Of a DNA stretch of 6,460 nucleotides, positions 1 to 5,586 are shown one piece after another. A model generated the notes under the pieces. That model had not been told where the DNA came from. It did no database searches and saw only the letters and a program-made list of their open reading frames with translations. This stretch comes from Dehalococcoidia bacterium (GTDB taxonomy: Bacteria; Chloroflexota; Dehalococcoidia; Dehalococcoidales; Fen-1064): positions 162-6,621 of the forward strand of contig PMBW01000283.1 in the NCBI GenBank assembly GCA_003153075.1, given 5' to 3'. The first letter of the stretch is position 1; the number at the start of each line of letters is the position of its first letter. The translations under genes were made by a program, and so were the position numbers.

Positions 1-33
1 CAGGCCTCCGCGCCTGTGTTTGTTATTATTCTT
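1..33 (+). terminator. Possible intrinsic terminator of an upstream gene, at the window edge
   Basis: CAGGC at 1-5 pairs with GCCTG at 12-16 around a 6-nt loop, and a T-rich run with interruptions follows (17-33). The stem may continue to the left of the window. The weak, interrupted T-tract and the cut edge make this tentative. If real, it would end a gene lying just outside the window. Confidence 0.3.
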
Positions 34-174
34 ATGCACTATCCACTATCCATCCCGGCGTACGGCTGAGGCTGCGGAAGAAATACTTGATGAATAAAAT
101 GTATCGGGATCCACGTATGCGAGGCATGGAATTGCCACAGCAACAGAAATGCCATCCTCTCTCCATCTTAGGCT

Positions 175-224
175 GGAGGCCGCAGCCGGAAGTACTTCCG
201 GAGGCCGTAGCCGTGGGTACTTTA
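175..224. repeat. Tandem pair of degenerate 25-bp units containing a 16-bp palindrome
   Basis: Units 175-199 and 200-224 both begin GGAGGCCG, continue AGCCG and share GTACTT, matching at 19 of 25 positions. The junction carries the perfect palindrome CCGGAAGTACTTCCGG at 186-201. The repeat could be a decayed remnant of an intergenic repeat family or of a lost coding sequence. Its function is unknown. Confidence 0.5.
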
Positions 225-225
225 C

Positions 226-266
226 GGAGCAATTCGAAATAAAGTATAGGAGCCATTCGAAGTAAA
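226..266. repeat. Short direct repeat, two 18-bp copies
   Basis: GGAGCAATTCGAAATAAA (226-243) recurs as GGAGCCATTCGAAGTAAA (249-266), 16 of 18 identical and 23 bp apart. It follows directly on the 25-bp tandem units and shares their GGAG start, so the whole 175-266 block may be one decayed repeat tract. Confidence 0.45.
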
Positions 267-357
267 CGCGGAGAGATTGAGAGAGAGTTGTCATTCCTTT
301 TAATATCCAATCTCATCCGAAGGTATAATAATTTGTATCTCGCTATTTTGAATTTGT

Positions 358-415
358 TTGGGATTTGGAACTTGGGATTTGGTATTTACGCATATTCATA
401 TTTGGGGTTTGTTTT
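358..415. repeat. Degenerate ATTTGG-type low-complexity repeat
   Basis: The 11-mer TTGGGATTTGG occurs exactly at 358-368 and 372-382, a 14-bp period, with looser variants before (GAATTTG) and after (TTTGGGGTTTG). The 60-codon open frame across this stretch translates to a repetitive hydrophobic string produced by the repeat and is not taken as a gene. Confidence 0.5.
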
Positions 416-490
416 AATAATGATCATTGCCGCAGGTTCGCCTAGCTTCGCTATCACCGTACACCGCTAGTAATTTCAGAAAGTATCCTT

Positions 491-496
491 TATAAT
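491..496 (+). promoter_or_regulatory. Candidate -10 box for the fusion gene
   Basis: A perfect TATAAT lies 58 bp before the start codon, which would give a leader of about 50 nt. No -35 hexamer resembling TTGACA is found 16-18 bp upstream, and there is no TG extension, so activation by a regulator or a chance match are both possible. Confidence 0.3.
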
Positions 497-554
497 TTAT
501 TAAATACTTTTGTCATTTCGCAGATAAAATTAATACAAAAAAGGGGTTTGCATA

Positions 555-2540
555 ATGAAAGAAATCAAGAATATTACGGTGCTCGGCGCTGGCGCCATGG
601 GCGCGCAGATTGCCGCTCTCGCGGCAGAGGCAGGTTTTAAGGTTACCGTCAGAGATATCGAAACCAAATTCCTCGATAAAGGCCGCCAGTTGATGACCGA
701 TGCCTGGGACAAAAGAGTAAAAAGAGGCGAATTTACCGCCGAGAAAAAAGAAGAGCTACTGGGCCGCCTCAGTTTTATCGTTGATGTCAAAGAAGCAGTG
801 AAAAATGCCGACCTCGTCATCGAAGCCGTGCCGGAAATCATGGACTTGAAGAAAAAAGTGGCCAAAGAAGTCTCCGAAGTCGCTCCCGATGATATGGTTT
901 TCGCCACCAATACATCTTCCCTCAGTATCGCCGAGATCGCAAAAGCCGCCAAACACCCGGATCGGGTTGTCGGCACCCATTATTTTAATCCCCCGAGTTT
1001 TATGCCTTTACTGGAAATTGTCCACGGAAAAGTGACCAGTGAAGACGCGATCCAGGTCGCCGAAGCTGCCGCTAAAGCAATGAAACGCACCGTCATCCAC
1101 GTTGTAGATGTGCCCGGTTTTGTCGCTAACCGTATCTTCTGCGTAATGAGCAATGAATCCGACTGGGCGATCGCCCACAACGAAGCCAAAACCGCGCTGG
1201 AAGTAGACTCCGCGCTTAAATTCAAACTGGGCCTGCCGATGGGCTTGCTGGAACTCGAAGATACCCTGACCAACGGCGTTATCGATGTCGAATACCACGT
1301 TATGGAATACTTCGCGGAAACGCTGGATAAGAGTTATCGCCCCGCTCCGTTGCTGGAAAGTCTTTATAAAGCAAAAAATTACGGCAAGAAGACCGGCAAG
1401 GGCTATTACGATTGGTCAGGTGGTCAGACCAACGAAATTCCGATGAACGCCGGCGCTAACTTCGATCCGATTTGCGTACTGGCCTGCGGCGTCAATGAAA
1501 GCGCCAAATTACTTGAAATAAAAGCTACCACCCGTGATGAGATCGACATTGCCGTACAACTCGGCCTGAACTTCCCCCGCGGCATCCTCAGAATGGCAGA
1601 TAGCGAGGGCATCGACAACATTGTTAATGAGTTAAACCGCCTTTATGCCACTTATAAAGATGAAAGATACAAACCGTCTTCCGTCTTAACCAAAATGGTC
1701 GCTGAAGGCAAATTAGGCCGCAAGACCGGCGAAGGTTTCTATTCCTATGGCTTTGGTAAATTTGAATTTGTAAAATTAACCGCCAATAAAGAAACCAAAG
1801 TTGCCCGGCTGGTTTTAAACCGTCCTGCGCGCGCTAATTCGCTCAACCTGGACTTCGTCGCCGAAATCAGCAAAGCGCTGGATGAAGTAGAGAATGATAA
1901 TAATGTGCGCTGCGTGGTGATCTCCGGCGCAGGTTCCAATTTCTGCGGCGGCGCCGATGTATCCGCCTTTGCTTCAGGCAAAGCGGACAGTGTCTTAAAA
2001 TTCAGCGATTACGGTCAGTCATTGTACACTCGCATGGAAGTCTATCCGAAACCGATCATTGCCGCAATCAACGGCGCAGCGGTGGGCGGCGGGTTAGAAC
2101 TGGCATTAGCCTGCGATATCCGCATCATGAGCAAGAAAGCCCAATTGCGCTTCCCTGAACTCACACTGGGCCTGATCCCGGGCTGGGGCGGCACACAGCG
2201 CGCAATCCGTCTGATCGGCGGAACCCGCGCCAAAGAAATGGTATTACTGGCTGACGCGGTCACACCGGATAAGGCGCTGGAATGGGGCCTGGTAAATTAC
2301 ATATCGGAGCCGGATAAATTTGAAGCTGCCGTAGAAGAGATCGCACGGAAACTGGCAAACGGCGCACCGCTGGCGCAGAAGATGGCCAAGGCCCTGCTTT
2401 ATTACGGGGCTCAATCTGACCAGAGAACAGGGGCTTTTATTGAAACCGAGGCCGCTGCAAGCCTCAGTCTCACAAAAGACCTAAATGAAGGTATCACATC
2501 CCTGTTCAGCAGACGGGCGCCCAAATTTAAGGGTCAGTAG
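555..2540 (+). CDS. 3-hydroxyacyl-CoA dehydrogenase / enoyl-CoA hydratase fusion protein (661 aa)
   Basis: Bifunctional cytoplasmic beta-oxidation enzyme. The hydratase half adds water to trans-2-enoyl-CoA, and the dehydrogenase half oxidises (S)-3-hydroxyacyl-CoA to 3-ketoacyl-CoA with NAD+. Residues 1-185 are the Rossmann domain: GAGAMG at 11-16, acidic D34 after strand 2 (favours NAD), S121, and the H142/E154 catalytic pair in the HYFNPP region. N192 in VANRI opens the 3HCDH C-terminal domain, which appears duplicated (about 187-287 and 305-399, each ending in a GKKTGKGYYDW- or GRKTGEGFYSY-like motif). Residues about 405-661 are a crotonase domain with the oxyanion-hole segments NFCGGAD and GAAVGGG and both catalytic glutamates, E515 and E535, spaced 20 apart as in rat crotonase (E144/E164). 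The order dehydrogenase-then-hydratase is opposite to FadB and matches the archaeal-type fusions of similar length. The start is supported by AAGGGG at 541-546, 8 nt before ATG. It is followed by a terminator, so it is probably monocistronic. Chain-length specificity is unknown. Confidence 0.95.
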   Translation: MKEIKNITVLGAGAMGAQIAALAAEAGFKVTVRDIETKFLDKGRQLMTDAWDKRVKRGEFTAEKKEELLGRLSFIVDVKEAVKNADLVIEAVPEIMDLKKKVAKEVSEVAPDDMVFATNTSSLSIAEIAKAAKHPDRVVGTHYFNPPSFMPLLEIVHGKVTSEDAIQVAEAAAKAMKRTVIHVVDVPGFVANRIFCVMSNESDWAIAHNEAKTALEVDSALKFKLGLPMGLLELEDTLTNGVIDVEYHVMEYFAETLDKSYRPAPLLESLYKAKNYGKKTGKGYYDWSGGQTNEIPMNAGANFDPICVLACGVNESAKLLEIKATTRDEIDIAVQLGLNFPRGILRMADSEGIDNIVNELNRLYATYKDERYKPSSVLTKMVAEGKLGRKTGEGFYSYGFGKFEFVKLTANKETKVARLVLNRPARANSLNLDFVAEISKALDEVENDNNVRCVVISGAGSNFCGGADVSAFASGKADSVLKFSDYGQSLYTRMEVYPKPIIAAINGAAVGGGLELALACDIRIMSKKAQLRFPELTLGLIPGWGGTQRAIRLIGGTRAKEMVLLADAVTPDKALEWGLVNYISEPDKFEAAVEEIARKLANGAPLAQKMAKALLYYGAQSDQRTGAFIETEAAASLSLTKDLNEGITSLFSRRAPKFKGQ

Positions 2541-2584
2541 TCCAGGCAGGTTCCAATCTGATATCCGTCAAGCAACTATTGCTC

Positions 2585-2613
2585 AACAATGGATACCTTA
2601 CCGTTGTTTTTTT
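2585..2613 (+). terminator. Intrinsic terminator of the fusion gene
   Basis: AACAATGG (2585-2592) pairs with CCGTTGTT (2601-2608), eight pairs including one G-T, around an 8-nt loop. The T-tract 2607-2613 follows. It lies 45 bp after the stop codon of the fusion gene. Confidence 0.7.
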
Positions 2614-2651
2614 GACGTGTAATCAGACTGTCATTAACATTTTGTTAACAT

Positions 2652-2684
2652 TTAGTGTAATTAGTAAAAAATGATTTACACTAA
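2652..2684. promoter_or_regulatory. Perfect 9-bp inverted repeat, operator-like
   Basis: TTAGTGTAA (2652-2660) and TTACACTAA (2676-2684) are exact inverted copies separated by 15 bp. They are immediately preceded by a duplicated TTAACATTT. The right arm overlaps a weak TTTACA-18-TACACT promoter-like pair (2675-2680 and 2699-2704). A protein-binding site is more likely than an RNA hairpin, because the arms are AT-rich and no T-run follows. The binding factor is unknown. Confidence 0.4.
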
Positions 2685-2713
2685 TTTATTACCGTGAATA
2701 CACTAGTGAAACA

Positions 2714-2759
2714 GGCTCAGAACGGGGGTATGGAACTATCCTCGCTCTGAGCCCTTTTT
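2714..2759 (+). terminator. Second strong intrinsic terminator in the same gap
   Basis: GGCTCAGA (2714-2721) pairs with TCTGAGCC (2746-2753). After one mismatch, 2723-2730 pairs with 2737-2744 (two G-T pairs) around a 6-nt loop, and five T follow at 2755-2759. This is a long stable hairpin with a U-tract. It lies 100 bp beyond the first terminator with no gene between them, so it is either a back-up terminator, an attenuator, or the end of an unrecognised short transcript. Confidence 0.8.
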
Positions 2760-2796
2760 AACCTCGGGGGAGACTATAACAACTATAATTAAATAA

Positions 2797-2816
2797 TGTC
2801 AACGATTGTATTGACA
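2797..2816. promoter_or_regulatory. Operator-like dyad overlapping the -35 box
   Basis: TGTCAA (2797-2802) and TTGACA (2811-2816) are perfect inverted copies with an 8-bp centre. The right arm is itself the -35 hexamer of the promoter at 2811-2839, a position where a bound dimer would block RNA polymerase. Inference only; the regulator is unknown. Confidence 0.35.
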
Positions 2817-2839
2817 ATTAATACTTGAGAGTTTATTAT
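2811..2839 (+). promoter_or_regulatory. Sigma-70-type promoter for the permease operon or its leader
   Basis: TTGACA (2811-2816, 6 of 6) is followed after 17 bp by TATTAT (2834-2839, 5 of 6). The predicted transcription start is near A2846. This is the best promoter match in the window. The first downstream gene starts at 3211, so it implies either a leader of about 365 nt or a separate short RNA. Confidence 0.65.
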
Positions 2840-2948
2840 ATAAAGAACGCTTAATAGTCTGTAATTTTTATTACTTTTAAAGAAATGTTTACCACGCATT
2901 TTTTAGTCAAAGGAAATCAGTTTTAAGCGTTATTTTTTAAGTATTAAT
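2817..2948. repeat. Nested perfect inverted repeats flanking the promoter and leader start
   Basis: The outer arms ATTAATACTT (2817-2826) and AAGTATTAAT (2939-2948) are exact inverted copies. The inner arms AACGCTTAA (2846-2854) and TTAAGCGTT (2923-2931) are also exact. The arms are separated by 19 bp on the left and 7 bp on the right. A small non-autonomous mobile element with terminal repeats is possible, but no target-site duplication is seen, so a regulatory structure is equally likely. Confidence 0.5.
2846..2938 (+). ncRNA. Candidate structured leader or small RNA of about 93 nt
   Basis: The segment starts at the predicted transcription start. Its first nine bases (2846-2854) pair perfectly with 2923-2931, and a six-T run (2933-2938) follows, resembling a U-tract end. 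Two hairpins fit inside: GTAAT/ATTAC (2861-2865 with 2870-2874, TTTT loop) and AAGAAATG/CATTTTTT (2880-2887 with 2897-2904, one G-U, 9-nt loop). A short unpaired purine-rich part (AAAGGAAATCAG) precedes the closing strand. This could be a small RNA, a transcription attenuator or a ligand-sensing leader for the permease genes. No known riboswitch family is recognised, and the closing stem is AU-rich and distant, so stability is uncertain. Confidence 0.35.
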
Positions 2949-3210
2949 AATCATTGTTGCGATAGCGCGAATGATATGCCGAAGGGGTCGCGATTAATTG
3001 ATGGGGTGATATTATACTAAGCAACCGTAATATTGTGCGCAGGGATAAAAGGTTATTCAGACTTAGTAAATGTATACACCAGTGGTAAAGTACCTGCTTA
3101 AGACTCGAGAGTGTACGCAAGGTGGGGTGGGTGGTAACGGGCTCCTGACAAACCGGAAAATCATTGCATGGGATACCATTTATATCTGATCAAATATTGA
3201 GAGGTTAATA
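2939..3210 (+). other. Remainder of the long untranslated leader of the permease operon
   Basis: No convincing gene is seen. A hairpin fits at 2950-2975 (ATCATT/AATGAT with inner GCG/CGC). A G-rich run of four short G-tracts with single-T loops lies at 3121-3134, and a small ATGG/CCAT hairpin at 3168-3179. A 39-codon open frame (3070-3189) has no ribosome site at the right distance. No second promoter could be placed close to the permease start, so this stretch is presumably transcribed from the promoter at 2811. Confidence 0.4.
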
Positions 3211-4173
3211 ATGGGTGCATATATTATTAGAAGACTCCTGTGGATTCCTGTTACTGTAATCGCTATTTCAATGATCGTCTTCCTGTTGGTCCGCTTTATC
3301 CCGGGCAACGTCGTTGACCTGATCATTGCAGAAATTCAGCCCTCTGCCGGCACTGCGGTTATCGACCGAAAAGCAATCGAGCACGAGTTGGGCCTGGACG
3401 TGCCGGTGTATGTCCAGTACGGCCGCTGGGTTAGCGGAATCGTTCTCCACGGCAGCCTGGGCACTTCATTGAACGGCCACAGGGATATCGCCGCGGAAAT
3501 TATGCATCGTCTCCCGGTAACCCTGGAACTGGGTGTCTTCGGCCTGATCATCGCTGTATTAATTGCCATCCCGATCGGCGTTTTCGCCGCAATCAGGCAA
3601 GACACTATGATGGACTACATATTGCGTAGCATATCTATCTTGCTTATTTCTGTGCCCGGTTTCTGGCTGGGCACGATGATTATGATCTACCCATCCATCT
3701 GGTGGGGTTGGTCGCCGCCGATGGAGCTGATTCAGTTCGGTAAAGACCCGCTGGGTAATCTGGGGATGTTCTTATTACCGGCGTTGGTTTTAGGCACCGC
3801 CATGACCGGGTCCACGATGAGAATGACGCGGGCCATGATGCTGGAAACATTGCGTCAGGATTACACCCGCACAGCCTGGTCAAAAGGCTTGACGGAAAGA
3901 ACTATCGTCCTGCGGCACGCCTTGAAGAATGCCCTGATACCGGTAGTCACGATTATCGGTATGCAATTACCATTGATCATCGGCGGTTCTGTGATCATCG
4001 AGCAAATCTTCGTTCTTCCCGGTATCGGTCGTCTCCTGCTTGAAGCCCTCAACCAGCGCGATTACCCGATCGTTTCAGGTATTAATCTGGTCTTCGCAAC
4101 ATTCGTTGTTATCGTCAACCTGCTGATTGACCTGACTTACGGCTGGTTAGACCCCCGAATCCACTACCAATAG
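3211..4173 (+). CDS. ABC transporter permease, DppB/OppB family (peptide/nickel-type importer), 320 aa
   Basis: Inner-membrane subunit of a binding-protein-dependent importer of the dipeptide/oligopeptide/nickel class. About six hydrophobic segments are visible: about 9-29, 104-127, 136-158, 185-208, 245-265 and 289-309. A large external loop (about 30-100) follows the first, as usual for this family. The EAA-type coupling loop that contacts the ATPase lies at about 220-244, with conserved G226, H236 and the closing ALIP. The end motif LDPRIHY is typical of DppB/OppB proteins, and 320 aa is normal length. The start is supported by GAGAGG at 3199-3204, 6 nt before ATG. The next permease starts 40 bp after its stop. 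Substrate (peptide, nickel, sugar oligomer or other) cannot be told from a permease. Family assignment is firm. Confidence 0.95.
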   Translation: MGAYIIRRLLWIPVTVIAISMIVFLLVRFIPGNVVDLIIAEIQPSAGTAVIDRKAIEHELGLDVPVYVQYGRWVSGIVLHGSLGTSLNGHRDIAAEIMHRLPVTLELGVFGLIIAVLIAIPIGVFAAIRQDTMMDYILRSISILLISVPGFWLGTMIMIYPSIWWGWSPPMELIQFGKDPLGNLGMFLLPALVLGTAMTGSTMRMTRAMMLETLRQDYTRTAWSKGLTERTIVLRHALKNALIPVVTIIGMQLPLIIGGSVIIEQIFVLPGIGRLLLEALNQRDYPIVSGINLVFATFVVIVNLLIDLTYGWLDPRIHYQ

Positions 4174-4200
4174 ATTATTGACAGAAAGAAAGCGCTCAAA

Positions 4201-4206
4201 AGGGAG
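4201..4206 (+). promoter_or_regulatory. Ribosome binding site that fixes the start of the second permease
   Basis: AGGGAG lies 7 nt before the ATG at 4214. An in-frame TTG at 4178 would add 12 residues (MTERKRSKGSLR), but it lies 4 nt after the previous stop codon and has no Shine-Dalgarno sequence. The ATG at 4214 is therefore preferred. Confidence 0.75.
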
Positions 4207-4213
4207 TTTAAGG

Positions 4214-5179
4214 ATGACTACTTACGGTGAAGCCCCCGCTCAAAAAAAGAATGTTGTAAAGAAACGCCGCGGATTTTTCGCTGATCTGTTTATCAGGCTA
4301 ATCAAAGAGAAACCGCTAGGCACTTTTGGTCTGGTCGTTGTGTTTATCCTCTTATTGGTAGGGATTTTCGCTAACTTTCTCGCGCCCTTCGGGATGAACG
4401 AAATCCACCTGATCGACCGGCTGCATCCACCGAATTCAACATATATACTGGGCACCGACCAGCTGGGCCGCGATATGTTGAGCCGCCTGATTTACGGCGC
4501 GCGTGTTTCCGTGATCATCGGCCTCTGCGCCACGGCATTATCCTCCAGCATCGCCATTTTTATCGGTATGACCTCCGGCTTTCTCGGCGGTAAAGTTGAT
4601 CTGTTCGTGCAGAGGTTTATCGATGTCTGGATGTCAATGCCGCCATTCCTGATATTAATGACGGTAATGTCCATCATCGGCAACGGTACCTTCCAGATCA
4701 TCATGGTCATCGGTATTACCGGCGGTATCGGTCAATCCAGGGTTATCAGGAGCGCGGTAATCGGTATTAAGTCGAATATGTACGTTCAATCATCGGAAGC
4801 CATCGGCTGTTCGCCGGTGCGTATAATGATGCGCCACATCCTGCCGAATATCATGGCCCCTATCATCATCGGCTTCACCATCGGTATCGGCGGCGCCATC
4901 ATGCAAGAAGCCAGTCTGAGCTTCCTTGGTTTAGGCGTCCCGCCAGGAGTTCCTTCCTGGGGCAGCATGCTCAGTAATGAAGGTAGACAGTATATGGAAG
5001 CCGCGCCGACGCTGGCGCTGTGGCCCGGCGCTGCCCTCAGTATCGTCGTTTTTGGTATCAACATGTTCGGTGACGGTCTCAGAGACCTGCTCGACCCGCG
5101 GTTAAGGGGCGGTATCGGTCGATATTCGCTGAGCGAGAAAAAACTGAAACAATTGAAAGAAAGCGTAACCAAAGACTAG
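4214..5179 (+). CDS. ABC transporter permease, DppC/OppC family (peptide/nickel-type importer), 321 aa
   Basis: Second membrane subunit, expected to pair with the product of 3211-4173. Counting from ATG 4214, a basic cytoplasmic N-terminus (about 1-36) precedes the first membrane segment (about 37-59), the arrangement of the OppC N-terminal domain. The family signature LGTDQLGRDMLSRLIYGAR spans 79-97. Further membrane segments lie at about 97-121, 143-158, 160-175, 214-232 and 266-288. The EAA loop is at about 193-212 with E195, A196, G198 and the RHILPN end. The conserved SFLGLGVPP and DPRLR motifs appear at 236-244 and 294-298. The length is slightly above the family norm because of a lysine-rich tail (about 306-321). 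It forms a two-gene operon with the upstream permease, and a strong terminator 22 bp after the stop shows that ATPase and binding-protein genes are not co-transcribed downstream. Confidence 0.95.
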   Translation: MTTYGEAPAQKKNVVKKRRGFFADLFIRLIKEKPLGTFGLVVVFILLLVGIFANFLAPFGMNEIHLIDRLHPPNSTYILGTDQLGRDMLSRLIYGARVSVIIGLCATALSSSIAIFIGMTSGFLGGKVDLFVQRFIDVWMSMPPFLILMTVMSIIGNGTFQIIMVIGITGGIGQSRVIRSAVIGIKSNMYVQSSEAIGCSPVRIMMRHILPNIMAPIIIGFTIGIGGAIMQEASLSFLGLGVPPGVPSWGSMLSNEGRQYMEAAPTLALWPGAALSIVVFGINMFGDGLRDLLDPRLRGGIGRYSLSEKKLKQLKESVTKD

Positions 5180-5200
5180 TAACCTCATAAAATTATAAGC

Positions 5201-5234
5201 AAAAAGCCCCTCCCCCAACGGAGGGGCTTTTTTT
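5201..5234 (+). terminator. Strong intrinsic terminator of the permease operon
   Basis: GCCCCTCC (5206-5213) pairs perfectly with GGAGGGGC (5220-5227) around CCCAAC, and a run of seven T (5228-5234) follows. Five A upstream (5201-5205) extend the stem with the T-tract, so the same element could also terminate transcription on the opposite strand. Confidence 0.95.
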
Positions 5235-5340
5235 ATAGACTGATCAAAATGATAACCAAAGGCAGACAACCGGTAGCGCTTTGTAAAGCTTGAATTGCGC
5301 TATCAATTAAAAGAGCTCGCAACACCAATGTCTAAAACCT

Positions 5341-5354
5341 TTACAAATTTGTAA
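5341..5354. promoter_or_regulatory. 14-bp perfect palindrome, candidate operator
   Basis: TTACAAATTTGTAA is exactly self-complementary, a form typical of sites for dimeric helix-turn-helix regulators. It lies about 300 bp before the thiolase start, in the middle of the TGTAA motif cluster. The cognate protein is unknown. Confidence 0.4.
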
Positions 5355-5458
5355 CCTTTTACATGCGCTGCCTTTCGTATCTAAATAGCTTGTAAAAACA
5401 CACAAAATCAACCGCACGCACACACCATTGACTAGAAGATTAACGGTATGCTATCTTC

Positions 5459-5475
5459 AATGTAAGGAAATGTAA
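5459..5475 (+). promoter_or_regulatory. AATGTAA direct repeat spaced one helical turn
   Basis: AATGTAA occurs at 5459-5465 and 5469-5475, exactly 10 bp apart, so both copies face the same side of the helix. This suggests, but does not prove, cooperative binding of the same factor that might use the palindrome at 5341-5354. Confidence 0.3.
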
Positions 5476-5586
5476 CCAGCGATAATCCGGCAAGTCTAAT
5501 GCACCTGGTTCACAATCACCTGATACCGAAATTCAACCCGTTTCTACTACTGCAGTTTTATAACATAATTGCGTATCAAATTGGAA

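Larger units (their letters stand above)
1..540. other. Non-coding intergenic region upstream of the fusion gene
   Basis: No convincing gene is seen on either strand. The longest open frames (minus strand, up to 94 codons) have low-complexity Ser/Arg/Cys-rich translations and no good ribosome site. The stretch contains a duplicated CACTATC (37-50), the tandem repeats and palindrome listed separately (175-266), a purine-rich GAGAGA tract (271-287), an ATTTGG-type repeat (358-415) and a weak promoter just before the first gene. A short open frame entering from the left edge and ending in TAA at 95-97 could be the tail of an upstream gene, but nothing supports it beyond being open. Confidence 0.6.

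Noticed and set aside
32..316. 94-codon minus-strand open frame in the left intergenic region
   Set aside because: The translation is low-complexity and follows the tandem repeats. There is no family resemblance and no Shine-Dalgarno sequence.
288..470. 60-codon plus-strand frame resembling a small membrane protein
   Set aside because: Its hydrophobic repeats come from the ATTTGG nucleotide repeat, and there is no ribosome binding site.
442..470. CTAGC/GCTAG inverted repeat as a terminator
   Set aside because: It has a five-base stem with a 19-nt loop and no T-run; probably chance.
510..536. TTGTCA with TAATAC as a promoter for the fusion gene
   Set aside because: The spacer is only 15 bp, and the transcription start would fall in or next to the ribosome binding site.
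530..976. 148-codon open frame on the minus strand antisense to the fusion gene
   Set aside because: It lies almost wholly within the well-supported fusion gene. Its Ser/Ala-rich translation shows no recognisable domain, and it has no ribosome site. It is a shadow of the real frame, as are the other minus-strand frames inside the genes.
3129..3141. GGGTGGTAACGGG resembling the T-box core (GGGTGGNACCGCG)
   Set aside because: The match breaks after GGTA. No Stem I features, no partner CGTCCC-type strand and no terminator follow, so a T-box leader is not supported.
3040..3150. Possible known riboswitch (cyclic-di-GMP, guanidine or cobalamin type) in the leader
   Set aside because: Isolated matches such as ACGCAA and GGGATAAAAG were seen, but the conserved cores of these families are not present in order.
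4178..4213. TTG start giving 12 extra residues to the second permease
   Set aside because: There is no Shine-Dalgarno sequence before TTG, whereas AGGGAG is well placed before the ATG at 4214.
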